Part shown: positions 29,506 through 37,225 of the stretch, in pieces
Layout: each line of letters opens with the position of its first letter
How positions within the stretch are numbered: position 1 is the stretch's first letter
Translations under genes and position numbers: made by a program
DNA from: Mycolicibacterium insubricum
Lineage (GTDB): Bacteria; Actinomycetota; Actinomycetes; Mycobacteriales; Mycobacteriaceae
DNA: 64,000 nt
Direction of reading: 5' to 3'
Assembly: GCF_010731615.1 (NCBI RefSeq)
Contig: NZ_AP022618.1
Coordinates: 186,001-250,000, forward strand
The notes under the pieces: generated by a model
The model's input: the letters and a program-made list of their open reading frames with translations, nothing else
Database searches by the model: none
Told to the model about the DNA's origin: nothing

Positions 29506-30612
29506 TCAGAATCGGATGAGTCCTCGGATGTTGCGGCCTGACCGCATGTCGTCGTAGCCCTCGTTGATCTGATCGAGGGTGTACTCACGGGTGATCAGCT
29601 CGTCGAGTTTGAGGTGTCCGGAGTTGTAGAGTTCGACGAGCCGCGGGATGTCGTGGGCGGCGTTGGACGAGCCGTAGAGGGCGCCGCGGATCTGCTTTTC
29701 ATACAGCGTTAATTCCAGCAGTGAACCCGACATCGATGTGTCTTCGGGGTGCCCGATCGCGGTAACGACCACACGACCGCGTTTACCGACCAAGGACAGC
29801 GCCTCACCGATGTAGGACCCTTCGGCGACATCGGTGGTCAACACGCAGACATCGGCGAGTTTGCCGCGGGTGATGTCACTGATCAGTGACCAGGCCTCGT
29901 CGACCGTGCCAACGGCATGCGTCGCACCGAAACCACCGGCTTGTTCACGCTTGAACGCCACCGGATCGACAGCCACGATGTTCAACGCGCCCGCGATGCG
30001 GGCACCCTGAATCGCATTCATACCGATGCCACCGGCTCCGATCACCACCACGGTGTCCCCGGCACGCACCTCACCGGTGCGCACCGCCGACCCGTACCCG
30101 GTCGTCACACCACACCCGATCAACGCCGCCTTGTCCAGCGGTGTCCCCTGGTCGATTTTGACCAGAGACGCCTTGGGGACCACGGTGTATTCCGAGAACG
30201 TGCCCAGCAGGCACATCTGGCCGACGTCCTCACCGCGGGCATGGAAACGGTACGTCCCGTCGATCTGGGGTCCCATCATGAGCGCCGCACCCAAGTCGCA
30301 CATGTTGCCCATCCCCCGCGCGCAATAGGAACAGTGCCCACACGACGGCAGGAACGTCAGGATCACCGAATCGCCCTCGGCGACGTTCTCGACACCCGCA
30401 CCCACTTCGACCACGGTGCCGGCACCCTCGTGGCCACCGACGACGGGCAGCGGAATGGGCAGGTCACCGGTCACGAGGTGCTCATCTGAATGGCACAACC
30501 CGGTCGCGGTCAACCGGACCAGCACCTCATCGGGGCCGGGCGGATCCAACTCGACCTCCTCGACCTCCCACTTCTCTCCCAGGCCCCAGAGCACTGCAGC
30601 GCGTGTCTTCAT
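29506..30612 (-). CDS. NDMA-type (mycofactocin-associated) zinc alcohol dehydrogenase
   Basis: 368 residues from ATG 30612 behind AAGGAG. It is a zinc MDR: catalytic Zn ligands in TGLCHSDEHL and VGGHEGAG, structural Zn site CGHCSYCARGMGNMC, NAD-binding IGAGGIGMNAIQGARIAGA. The N-terminus MKTRAAVLWGLGEKWEVEEV matches the Rxyl_3153/NDMA-dependent ADH family, whose members hold NAD tightly and rely on mycofactocin. It probably oxidises the alcohol made by the nearby CYP153 system. It follows the acyl-CoA ligase gene by about 46 bp. Confidence 0.9.
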   Translation of the reverse strand: MKTRAAVLWGLGEKWEVEEVELDPPGPDEVLVRLTATGLCHSDEHLVTGDLPIPLPVVGGHEGAGTVVEVGAGVENVAEGDSVILTFLPSCGHCSYCARGMGNMCDLGAALMMGPQIDGTYRFHARGEDVGQMCLLGTFSEYTVVPKASLVKIDQGTPLDKAALIGCGVTTGYGSAVRTGEVRAGDTVVVIGAGGIGMNAIQGARIAGALNIVAVDPVAFKREQAGGFGATHAVGTVDEAWSLISDITRGKLADVCVLTTDVAEGSYIGEALSLVGKRGRVVVTAIGHPEDTSMSGSLLELTLYEKQIRGALYGSSNAAHDIPRLVELYNSGHLKLDELITREYTLDQINEGYDDMRSGRNIRGLIRF

Positions 30613-30624
30613 ATGTGTCTCCTT

Positions 30625-30636
30625 AACATCGATGTT
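30625..30636. promoter_or_regulatory. 12-bp perfect palindrome upstream of the alcohol dehydrogenase
   Basis: AACATCGATGTT reads the same on both strands and abuts the ribosome-binding site of the dehydrogenase gene, between the ligase stop and its start. It may be an operator. Confidence 0.35.
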
Positions 30637-30658
30637 TCGGTCGCAGTGGATTGATGAT

Positions 30659-32287
30659 TCACGCCAGTGTCTCGACGGTGAGATCACCGTCGGCGTACTG
30701 GCGGCGCAGCTTCTTCTTGTCGAACTTGCCGGTCGAGGTCAGCGGAATGTCGGTGACGAACGCCCACCGTTCCGGTAGCCACCACTTGGCCACCCGCGGA
30801 CGGAGGAACTCGGTCAATTCCGCGGCGGTGGCGGTGCGGTCGGCAGCCAGGACGACCACCGCCAGCGGTCGTTCCTGCCACTTGTCATCGGGAACCCCGA
30901 TCACGGTGGCGGTGCGCACCGCAGGGTGAGCGGCCAAATCGTTCTCCAGCTCCACCGAGGAGATCCATTCGCCCCCGGACTTGATGACGTCCTTGGAACG
31001 GTCGGTCAGCGTGATGAACGCATCCGGGCTGATCGTCCCGACGTCTCCGGTGCGCAACCACCCGTCCGGCGACACCGCCGAAGTGTCATGCTCGTAATAC
31101 GACCCGGTGATCCACGGGCCGCGGATCTGAATCTCCCCCACCGACTTTCCGTCCCAGGGCTGCTCGGCGCCGGCGTCGTCGACGATGCGGGCTTGCACAC
31201 CGGCCACCACTCGGCCCTGGGTTCCGCGCAGGTAAAGGGACCTCTCCGGGGTGTCGCTGTTCCGCGGCAATGCGACCGCGGCCAGCGGGGACGTCTCGGT
31301 CATCCCCCAGGCCTGCACAATGCGGACGCCCAGCTCGTCATAGGCGGTCATCAACGACCGCGGAACCGCCGAACCACCGCAGGCCACCATCTTCAGCGAA
31401 CTCACGTCGTGGCCGGGATTGTCGCGAAGATAGTGCAGAACGTCGGTCCAGATCGTCGGCACAGCGCCCGCCATCGTCGGGCGCGCGGCCTCGATCATCT
31501 CCACCAAGGGCGCCGCCTGCAGGAAACGGTCGGGCAGCAGAAGCTGCGCGCCCGCCATCATCGCCGCGTACGGGAGCCCCCACGCGTTGGCGTGGAACAT
31601 CGGAACGATCGCCAACACCGTGTCGTCAGGACCGATGCCCAAGGCATTCGTGGTGCACGCCGCCTGAGAGTGCAACCACGTCGAACGATGACTGTAGACA
31701 ACGCCCTTCGGGTGCCCGGTGGTACCGCTGGTGTAGCACATCGCGGCGGCCGACTGCTCGTCGACGTCGGGCCAGTCGAACGTGCTCGGCTGGTCGGCCA
31801 CCACGTCGTCGTACCGAAGGACGTCCTTGCCGCACCCCTGGACCGCGGCGAGGTCACCCGTGCCGGTCACCAGCACCGTGCGGACCGAGGTCATCGACGG
31901 CAACGCCGTCGCCAACAGGCCCAGCACCGTACCGTCGACGATGATCACCCGATCATCGGCGTGATTGGCGATCCACGTCAGCTGGTCCGGCGGCAGCCGC
32001 AGGTTCAACGTGTGCAGCACCGCGCCCATCGACGGCACCGCCGCGTAGGCATCCAGATGCTCCTGGTTGCTCCACTGCAGCGTCGCGACACGCTCGTCTC
32101 CACGAATGCCGATCTCGCGCAACGCATTCGCCAGCCGTGCCGCGCGCTCCCCCACCTCGCGGTAGGACACCCGAGAGATCTGTCCGGGCCCTCGCGCCGT
32201 CAGCACATCGCGATCGCCGTGGATCGTCGAGGCGTGGCGCACGATCCCGGCCACCGTCAACGGAACATCCTGCATGGTGCTCTTCAT
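30659..32287 (-). CDS. Fatty acyl-CoA ligase (FadD-type)
   Basis: 542 residues; ANL superfamily. ATP loop CYTSGTTGHPKGVVYSH, FHANAWGLPYAAMM, QAWGMTETSPLA, GWLRTGDVGTI, DRSKDVIKSGGEWISS and the terminal STGKFDKKKLRRQY with the adenylation Lys. It makes acyl-CoA from a carboxylic acid, ATP and CoA. Its closest functional class is medium/long-chain ligases used in alkane or terpenoid oxidation. It lies in a leftward run with the SCP2 gene upstream and the alcohol dehydrogenase downstream. Confidence 0.92.
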   Translation of the reverse strand: MKSTMQDVPLTVAGIVRHASTIHGDRDVLTARGPGQISRVSYREVGERAARLANALREIGIRGDERVATLQWSNQEHLDAYAAVPSMGAVLHTLNLRLPPDQLTWIANHADDRVIIVDGTVLGLLATALPSMTSVRTVLVTGTGDLAAVQGCGKDVLRYDDVVADQPSTFDWPDVDEQSAAAMCYTSGTTGHPKGVVYSHRSTWLHSQAACTTNALGIGPDDTVLAIVPMFHANAWGLPYAAMMAGAQLLLPDRFLQAAPLVEMIEAARPTMAGAVPTIWTDVLHYLRDNPGHDVSSLKMVACGGSAVPRSLMTAYDELGVRIVQAWGMTETSPLAAVALPRNSDTPERSLYLRGTQGRVVAGVQARIVDDAGAEQPWDGKSVGEIQIRGPWITGSYYEHDTSAVSPDGWLRTGDVGTISPDAFITLTDRSKDVIKSGGEWISSVELENDLAAHPAVRTATVIGVPDDKWQERPLAVVVLAADRTATAAELTEFLRPRVAKWWLPERWAFVTDIPLTSTGKFDKKKLRRQYADGDLTVETLA

Positions 32288-32323
32288 CGCACGCCCGTCC
32301 TGCAGCCCGCGGTGAAGCGTCGT

Positions 32324-32734
32324 TCACGCATCGATGAGGTCCTGCCGATTCTCGTTCTGCAACAGCAACCGGTACTCCGGGAACAGGTTCTTGGCCTGCG
32401 GGATCATTTTGATCAGCTTCGCCGCCGGGCCCTTTGCGCGCACCGTTCCCCTGGCCATCGCCATCGTCAGGTTCACCTTGCCCAACCAGAACTTGTTCCC
32501 GGTGTCTGCCGACATGAACAGCTCGACATTGGGCACCGCGGTGCTGTCCGCACCCGTCTCCACCACCTTGTTCGCCATGTCCACTGTCACCACTGCGTCC
32601 GGATCGGTGTAGTGCACCCGCAACACCACACCCGAACTCACGAGCTTATCGGCCAGCCCTTCCTTCTCCAGGCCCCGCCGAAAGATTCCAGCCAGAAAGG
32701 TATAGACCTCGTCCTCATCCTTGAAAACCGCCAT
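32324..32734 (-). CDS. SCP2 sterol-carrier-like protein
   Basis: 136 residues from ATG 32734 with GGAGG six bases upstream. SCP2 fold: VVLRVHYTDPDAVVTVDM, VELFMSADTGNKFWLGKVNLTMAMARGTVRAKGPAAKLIKMIP. The hydrophobic tunnel of this family binds fatty acids, sterols or acyl-CoA. It is the first gene of the SCP2 - FadD - ADH run and may deliver the substrate. Confidence 0.85.
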   Translation of the reverse strand: MAVFKDEDEVYTFLAGIFRRGLEKEGLADKLVSSGVVLRVHYTDPDAVVTVDMANKVVETGADSTAVPNVELFMSADTGNKFWLGKVNLTMAMARGTVRAKGPAAKLIKMIPQAKNLFPEYRLLLQNENRQDLIDA

Positions 32735-32778
32735 CGTCAACCTCCACCAATCTCGTTGTCAGCATTAAAATATCGCGA

Positions 32779-32799
32779 GCATCGACTCCATCACGATGC
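32779..32799. promoter_or_regulatory. Inverted repeat upstream of the SCP2 gene
   Basis: GCATCG (32779-32784) and CGATGC (32794-32799) flank nine bases, 45 bp upstream of the SCP2 start in an AT-richer stretch (TTAAAATATCGCG). It is a candidate operator for the SCP2 - FadD - ADH operon. Confidence 0.35.
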
Positions 32800-32933
32800 C
32801 CTCACTGGATAGTAAACCGTCACACCGCTTCGCAAACCCCACTCGGTCCTCATGCCGGACGCCGCCCAGAACGCGGGCGTACGACCGGGGTCCGCACGAG
32901 GCGGGGCGGCCGCGCAGCGGCGGGGTCTTCGCC

Positions 32934-34136
32934 TCAGGCCGAGCCGGCGAGCACCAGTTCGGCCCGGTCGACGGGGACCTGCTGCGTGATGACCCGCTTG
33001 CTGAACATGAAGTCGCGGGGGCGGTTGACGCAGTCGGCGGCGATGAGCTCGCCGGCGCGCAGGTAGAAGCAGGTGAAGTCGCGGTCCCGGGTCGGGTCGC
33101 CGCTGAGGACGACCTCGTCGTAGCCGGTGTTAAGACCGGCGATCTGGAGCTTGAGGTCGTATTGATCTGACCAGAACCAGGGCAGCGCCGCTATCGTCTT
33201 GGACTTCCCGCAGATGGTCGCCGCGGCGACTTTGGCCTGCTCGGCCGCGCTGGGCACGGACTCCAGGCGTATGCGGCGCCCGTAACGGGCCATGTCGTGG
33301 CTGACGCAGTCCCCGGCGGCCACGATCGCGGGGTCGCTGGTCCGGGCCTGGTCGTCGATCACGACGCCGTTGTCGACGACCAAGCCCGCGGCGGCGGCGA
33401 GCTCAGTGTTCGGCTCGACGCCGATGCCGACGATGACGAGGTCGGCGGGAATCGATTCACCACCGGCCAGGACTACTTCGCGGACCCTGCCGTCGCCGGA
33501 CAGAGCCTCGACCAGCGCACCCGTCCGGATGTTGACGCCCTCCTCCCGGTGGATCCGGTCGAAGAACGCCGATACCTCCGGGGCGGTGACCCGTTCGAGG
33601 ACACGCTCGGTCGCCTCGAGCACGGTGACCTCCAGGCCCAACGCACGCAACGAGGCGGCCGTCTCCAGTCCGATGTAGCCGCCGCCGACGATCACGGCTC
33701 GACGCCCCGGTCTGGTGGCGTCTCGGATCTTCTCGACGTCCGCCGCGGTGCGTAGGTAGAAGACTCCGGCCAGGTCGGCTCCCGGGGTGGGGAGCCGACG
33801 AGGGCGGGCGCCCGTGCACAGCGCGAGCCTGTCGTAGGGCAGCGACTCGCCGGTGCTCAGCGAGAGGTGGCCCGCCGCACGGTCGACCGCCTCCACCGTC
33901 GCATCCAGGAGTTGGATTCGCTGCTTGGTGTAGAACTCGGCGCTGCGGATCGCGAGCTCCTCGAGGGTGCACTTGCCGGCCAGGTATGCCTTCGACAGCG
34001 GAGGGCGTTGGTAGGGCAGCGCCGACTCGTCGCCGACGAGGACGATCTCACCGGTCCACCCTTCCTGGCGCAGACTGGCCGAGAGTTGGGCCCCGGCATG
34101 GCTGGCCCCGACGATGAGCGCCCGCTCCAATGTCAT
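32934..34136 (-). CDS. Ferredoxin reductase (FAD, NADH) of the CYP153 system
   Basis: 400 residues from ATG 34136 (MTLERALIVGASHAGAQLSA). It has an FAD Rossmann motif at the N-terminus, SALPYQRPPLSKAYL, the NAD(P)H motif IVGGGYIGLETAASL and DPAIVAAGDCV, and the C-terminal interface domain of rubredoxin/putidaredoxin reductases. It passes electrons from NADH to the 2Fe-2S ferredoxin. The ATG overlaps the P450 stop (ATGA). The longer open frame upstream lies inside the P450 gene. Confidence 0.92.
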   Translation of the reverse strand: MTLERALIVGASHAGAQLSASLRQEGWTGEIVLVGDESALPYQRPPLSKAYLAGKCTLEELAIRSAEFYTKQRIQLLDATVEAVDRAAGHLSLSTGESLPYDRLALCTGARPRRLPTPGADLAGVFYLRTAADVEKIRDATRPGRRAVIVGGGYIGLETAASLRALGLEVTVLEATERVLERVTAPEVSAFFDRIHREEGVNIRTGALVEALSGDGRVREVVLAGGESIPADLVIVGIGVEPNTELAAAAGLVVDNGVVIDDQARTSDPAIVAAGDCVSHDMARYGRRIRLESVPSAAEQAKVAAATICGKSKTIAALPWFWSDQYDLKLQIAGLNTGYDEVVLSGDPTRDRDFTCFYLRAGELIAADCVNRPRDFMFSKRVITQQVPVDRAELVLAGSA

Positions 34137-35521
34137 GCGTCGGATTTCGGGGTGAGGCGGACCATCAGCTTGCTGATACCCCTCACGAAGTTGGACTGCA
34201 CGTACTCGGGTTCGCCGACGACCTCGATGTTCTCGAAGCGAGGAAGCAGCTCCTCCCAGAGAATCCGCAGCTGCAGCTCGGCCAGCCGGTTGCCCATGCA
34301 ACGGTGGACACCGAAGCCGAAGGAGATGTGGTTGCGGGCGTTGGCCCGGTCGATGATGAAGTCGTCGGGCTGATCGAATACGCGCTCGTCGCGGTTGCCC
34401 GAGGCGTACCACATCACCACCTTGTCGCCCTTGCGAATGAACTGCCCGTTGAGCATGGTGTCGGCCGTGGCGATCCGGCGCATATAGGCCAGCGGCGTCT
34501 GCCACCGAATGATCTCCGAGTTCATGTTGGGGATCAGGTCGGGGTTGGCCTTCAGCTTCTCGAACTGGTCCGGGTACCGGTTCAACGCGAGAACACCGCC
34601 GCTCATCGAGTTCCGGGTGGTGTCGTTGCCTCCGACGATCAGCAGCACGAGGTTGCCCAAGAACTCCATCGGTCGTTTGATCAGATCCTTGGTGCTCTCG
34701 TTGCTCTGCAACATGGTGATCAGATCGAAGCCGGGTTCCTCCCCGGCAGCGGTCCGGGCCGCCTTGTCGTGCCAGTGCTCGCTGAGACCCCGCGCCATAT
34801 CGCGCATGCCTGCGAACGTCTCGTCAAGGTCCGAGGGACCGCCATTGGCCTGCTCCATCGAGGTTGCCAGATCTGACCACTCGACGAGCTTGCGACGCTG
34901 CTCGTACGGGAAGTCCAGGAGGGTCGCAAGCATCCGAGCGGTCAGCTCGATCGAGACATTCTGCACCCAGTCGAACGGCTGATCCAGGGGCAGATCGTCC
35001 AGCACCTCCTGGACGCGCGAGCGGATCAGCCCCTCCATCTCACGCAGGTTCTTGGGCGCGACCACCCCTTGGACGGCGGCCCGCTGCCTGTCGTGGCGTG
35101 GCGGATCCATCGCGATGAACATCGCGACATCCAGGAAACGAGGGGGGGACCCGATGACGATGAACGGCTCGGAGGAGAAGACCTCATGGTTCTTCTCGAC
35201 GGTCACGATGTCGGCATGCCGCGTGACCGACCAGAACGGACCGAACGGACTGTTGGGCTGGTAGTGGACCGGAGCTTCGTTGCGCAGGCGCTCGTAGTAC
35301 GACTGCCAGAGCCCCTGACGATAGAGGAAAGGGTTGCTGAGGTCGATGTCGGCGAGTTCGACGTCCTCGACCGGCGGGAGGGGGCTCTCGACGAAGATCT
35401 TCTTGCCGTTCGTTCCGGTCACCAAACGCCGGGTCTTGTCATACAGGTGTGCACCTTGAATCTGCAGGTCGATCGGGATGGTCGCCTGAACTTTCTCGGT
35501 GATTGCTTCAGAAACCTTCAT
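34133..35521 (-). CDS. CYP153-family cytochrome P450 (alkane/terpenoid terminal hydroxylase)
   Basis: 462 residues. I-helix GGNDTTRNSMSGGV, ExxR in SEIIRWQTPLAYMRR, heme loop FGFGVHRCMGNRLAELQLR (Cys near residue 407). The C-terminal WEELLPRFENIEVVGEPEYVQSNFVRG pattern is characteristic of CYP153, soluble P450s that omega-hydroxylate medium-chain alkanes and some terpenoids (limonene to perillyl alcohol). The operon ferredoxin - P450 - reductase is the classic CYP153 arrangement, with an AraC regulator divergent. Confidence 0.93.
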   Translation of the reverse strand: MKVSEAITEKVQATIPIDLQIQGAHLYDKTRRLVTGTNGKKIFVESPLPPVEDVELADIDLSNPFLYRQGLWQSYYERLRNEAPVHYQPNSPFGPFWSVTRHADIVTVEKNHEVFSSEPFIVIGSPPRFLDVAMFIAMDPPRHDRQRAAVQGVVAPKNLREMEGLIRSRVQEVLDDLPLDQPFDWVQNVSIELTARMLATLLDFPYEQRRKLVEWSDLATSMEQANGGPSDLDETFAGMRDMARGLSEHWHDKAARTAAGEEPGFDLITMLQSNESTKDLIKRPMEFLGNLVLLIVGGNDTTRNSMSGGVLALNRYPDQFEKLKANPDLIPNMNSEIIRWQTPLAYMRRIATADTMLNGQFIRKGDKVVMWYASGNRDERVFDQPDDFIIDRANARNHISFGFGVHRCMGNRLAELQLRILWEELLPRFENIEVVGEPEYVQSNFVRGISKLMVRLTPKSDA

Positions 35522-35547
35522 TACGTCTTATTCCTTTTCGCTCGTCA

Positions 35548-35868
35548 TTACATCTGGAACTCGGGCAGTTGGACGATCAAGCCGTCCCACTCCTCGGAGA
35601 CCGGCATCTGACAGGACAGCCGGGAGGTCGGGTGACGCTCCGGGTTCATCGCGAGCATCTCTTCTTCAGCGGGGCCGGAGAGGCCGACCTTGTCGGTCCA
35701 TTGCGGATCGACGATCACATGGCAGGTGCCGCACGCGGCTTCGCCTCCGCAGTCGCCGTCGATGCCGGGTACCGCATTGTTGGTCGCGACCTGCATCAGT
35801 GACTGGCCTTCATCGAGAGGCACCTGGTGCTTGTCGCCGTCGTGGGAGACAAAAGTGACAACGGCCAT
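35548..35868 (-). CDS. Adrenodoxin-type 2Fe-2S ferredoxin
   Basis: 106 residues. Cluster ligands C-x5-C-x2-C in GDCGGEAACGTCHV and a distal Cys in SRLSCQMPV. Sequence such as GLSGPAEEEMLAMNPERH is typical of P450-partner ferredoxins. It is the first gene of the CYP153 operon, 26 bp upstream of the P450 gene, and ferries electrons from the reductase to the P450. Confidence 0.93.
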   Translation of the reverse strand: MAVVTFVSHDGDKHQVPLDEGQSLMQVATNNAVPGIDGDCGGEAACGTCHVIVDPQWTDKVGLSGPAEEEMLAMNPERHPTSRLSCQMPVSEEWDGLIVQLPEFQM

Positions 35869-35963
35869 TACCGACTCCTCTTAAGTTGCCCTGAATGTGA
35901 ATACTTGTTAACAGGATTGTCCAATCCGAGCGCTTCCGCTATGTTTGCGCGGATCAGGAACTT

Positions 35964-37004
35964 GTGGATTGGGCTCAGGGGGCACGATCGGTGAAGTTCA
36001 GCAACGCCGGTGTGCCTCCGGTCGCGTTCGTGCAAATGCTGGAGAGCCAGGCACTCGACCCGGACGCCGTCGCGCGGCTTCGCACCATCATGGCGCGCGA
36101 GGGAACCGACGAGGCGACGCTGATGCAGCACGATGTCCAGGCGCCACTGCGGTGGTTTCGCGATCTGTACCCCGATCTAGACGTCGACCGGGCAACCCTG
36201 CTCGGCTTCTCGTTTGCAGGACAGGCACAGTTGACATCTTTCGGCCCGTTGAGCGTCCCGCTGGTCAGCGCAGGCTCGGTAGCCGAGATCGTCGAGCTGC
36301 TCACCTATCTACCGTTGATCACCACGGCGATCAATGCACAATTCCGTCCAAACGACCAAGGTCTCACCGTCGGGCTCTGGGGGCACACAGGCGATCGGGC
36401 CCTGGACTGCTTAGCAGTCACATATACCGGCTTGGCGTTGTTACGACTGCTGGACATGCTCGTCAGTGACGCGCTGACCGTCACGCTCCACTTGAGTTGG
36501 TCAGCGCCGGTCTCCCTGAACAAACTCGCGGCAGAGATGGTACTAGCCGGGCGCCTGTTCTTTGACGCACCGATGTCCTACCTTCATGTTCCCGTCAACG
36601 CGCTCAATGAAGTGTGCCGGTTCTCCGATCCCCTTGCGTATCGACTCGCCGTCGCCGAGCTGAGGCGGACCCTCGACGAGCAGAGCGGAGCCACGTCCTT
36701 CTCCAAGAAGGTGAGACGGTTGTTGGACGAGGATCCCGGACAGCGAAGTTGCCAGCGGGTCGCAGACGAACTCTCGGTATCCACCAGCACACTCAAACGC
36801 CGGCTCGCCGAAGAGGGCACCACCTTTCGCGAGTTGCGCCAGTCGTGTCTGCGGGAGAGCGCGATGATGCTGTTAATCACCCGATCAATGTCGGCAAGCC
36901 AGATCGCGACCGAGCTCGGATACGGCGATCTTGCTAACTTCTCACACGCCTTCAAGCGATGGACCGGCCGCTCTCCGAGCGAGTACCGACGCTCACAACG
37001 CTGA
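35964..37004 (+). CDS. AraC-family regulator divergent from the CYP153 operon
   Basis: About 346 residues from GTG 35964; GTG 35991 (preceded by AGGGGG at 8 nt) is an equally good start. The N-terminal half (TLLGFSFAGQAQLTSFGPLSVPLVSAGS) fits the arabinose-binding-like PF12625 domain. The C-terminal half has two HTHs (CQRVADELSVSTSTLKRRLAEEG; MSASQIATELGYGDLANFSHAFKRWTGRSPSEYRR). AraC regulators of this type activate CYP153 alkane operons in other actinobacteria. The 95-bp shared region carries TGTTAACA near 35907. Confidence 0.88.
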   Translation: MDWAQGARSVKFSNAGVPPVAFVQMLESQALDPDAVARLRTIMAREGTDEATLMQHDVQAPLRWFRDLYPDLDVDRATLLGFSFAGQAQLTSFGPLSVPLVSAGSVAEIVELLTYLPLITTAINAQFRPNDQGLTVGLWGHTGDRALDCLAVTYTGLALLRLLDMLVSDALTVTLHLSWSAPVSLNKLAAEMVLAGRLFFDAPMSYLHVPVNALNEVCRFSDPLAYRLAVAELRRTLDEQSGATSFSKKVRRLLDEDPGQRSCQRVADELSVSTSTLKRRLAEEGTTFRELRQSCLRESAMMLLITRSMSASQIATELGYGDLANFSHAFKRWTGRSPSEYRRSQR

Positions 37005-37200
37005 GGATGTCCCCGCACGCCCGGAGATAGCCGGTCATGGGTAGCTTCTTCTTCTGAAAAGATGTAACCGGTGCTTAAGAATCAGCCACGACGTCACCGA
37101 ACGGCCGTGGAGGCCGCTGACCGAAGTCGAGTGAGTCATCAGTAGCAGGCCAAACCGTGCCCGACACGGCGACTGAACGGCAGAGCCGGGCGCTGGTGTG

Positions 37201-37217
37201 AATAGTCATTCGCTATT
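37201..37217 (+). promoter_or_regulatory. Inverted repeat and -10-like element before the carboxylesterase
   Basis: AATAG (37201-37205) and CTATT (37213-37217) flank seven bases. A TATTGT -10-like hexamer at 37215-37220 ends five bases before ATG 37226 and no ribosome site is visible, which would fit a leaderless mRNA. Confidence 0.4.
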
Positions 37218-37225
37218 GTCGATAC

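Noticed and set aside
30926..32812. 628-codon forward open frame
   Set aside because: Antisense to the acyl-CoA ligase and SCP2 genes; His/Arg-rich translation typical of GC-rich shadow frames.
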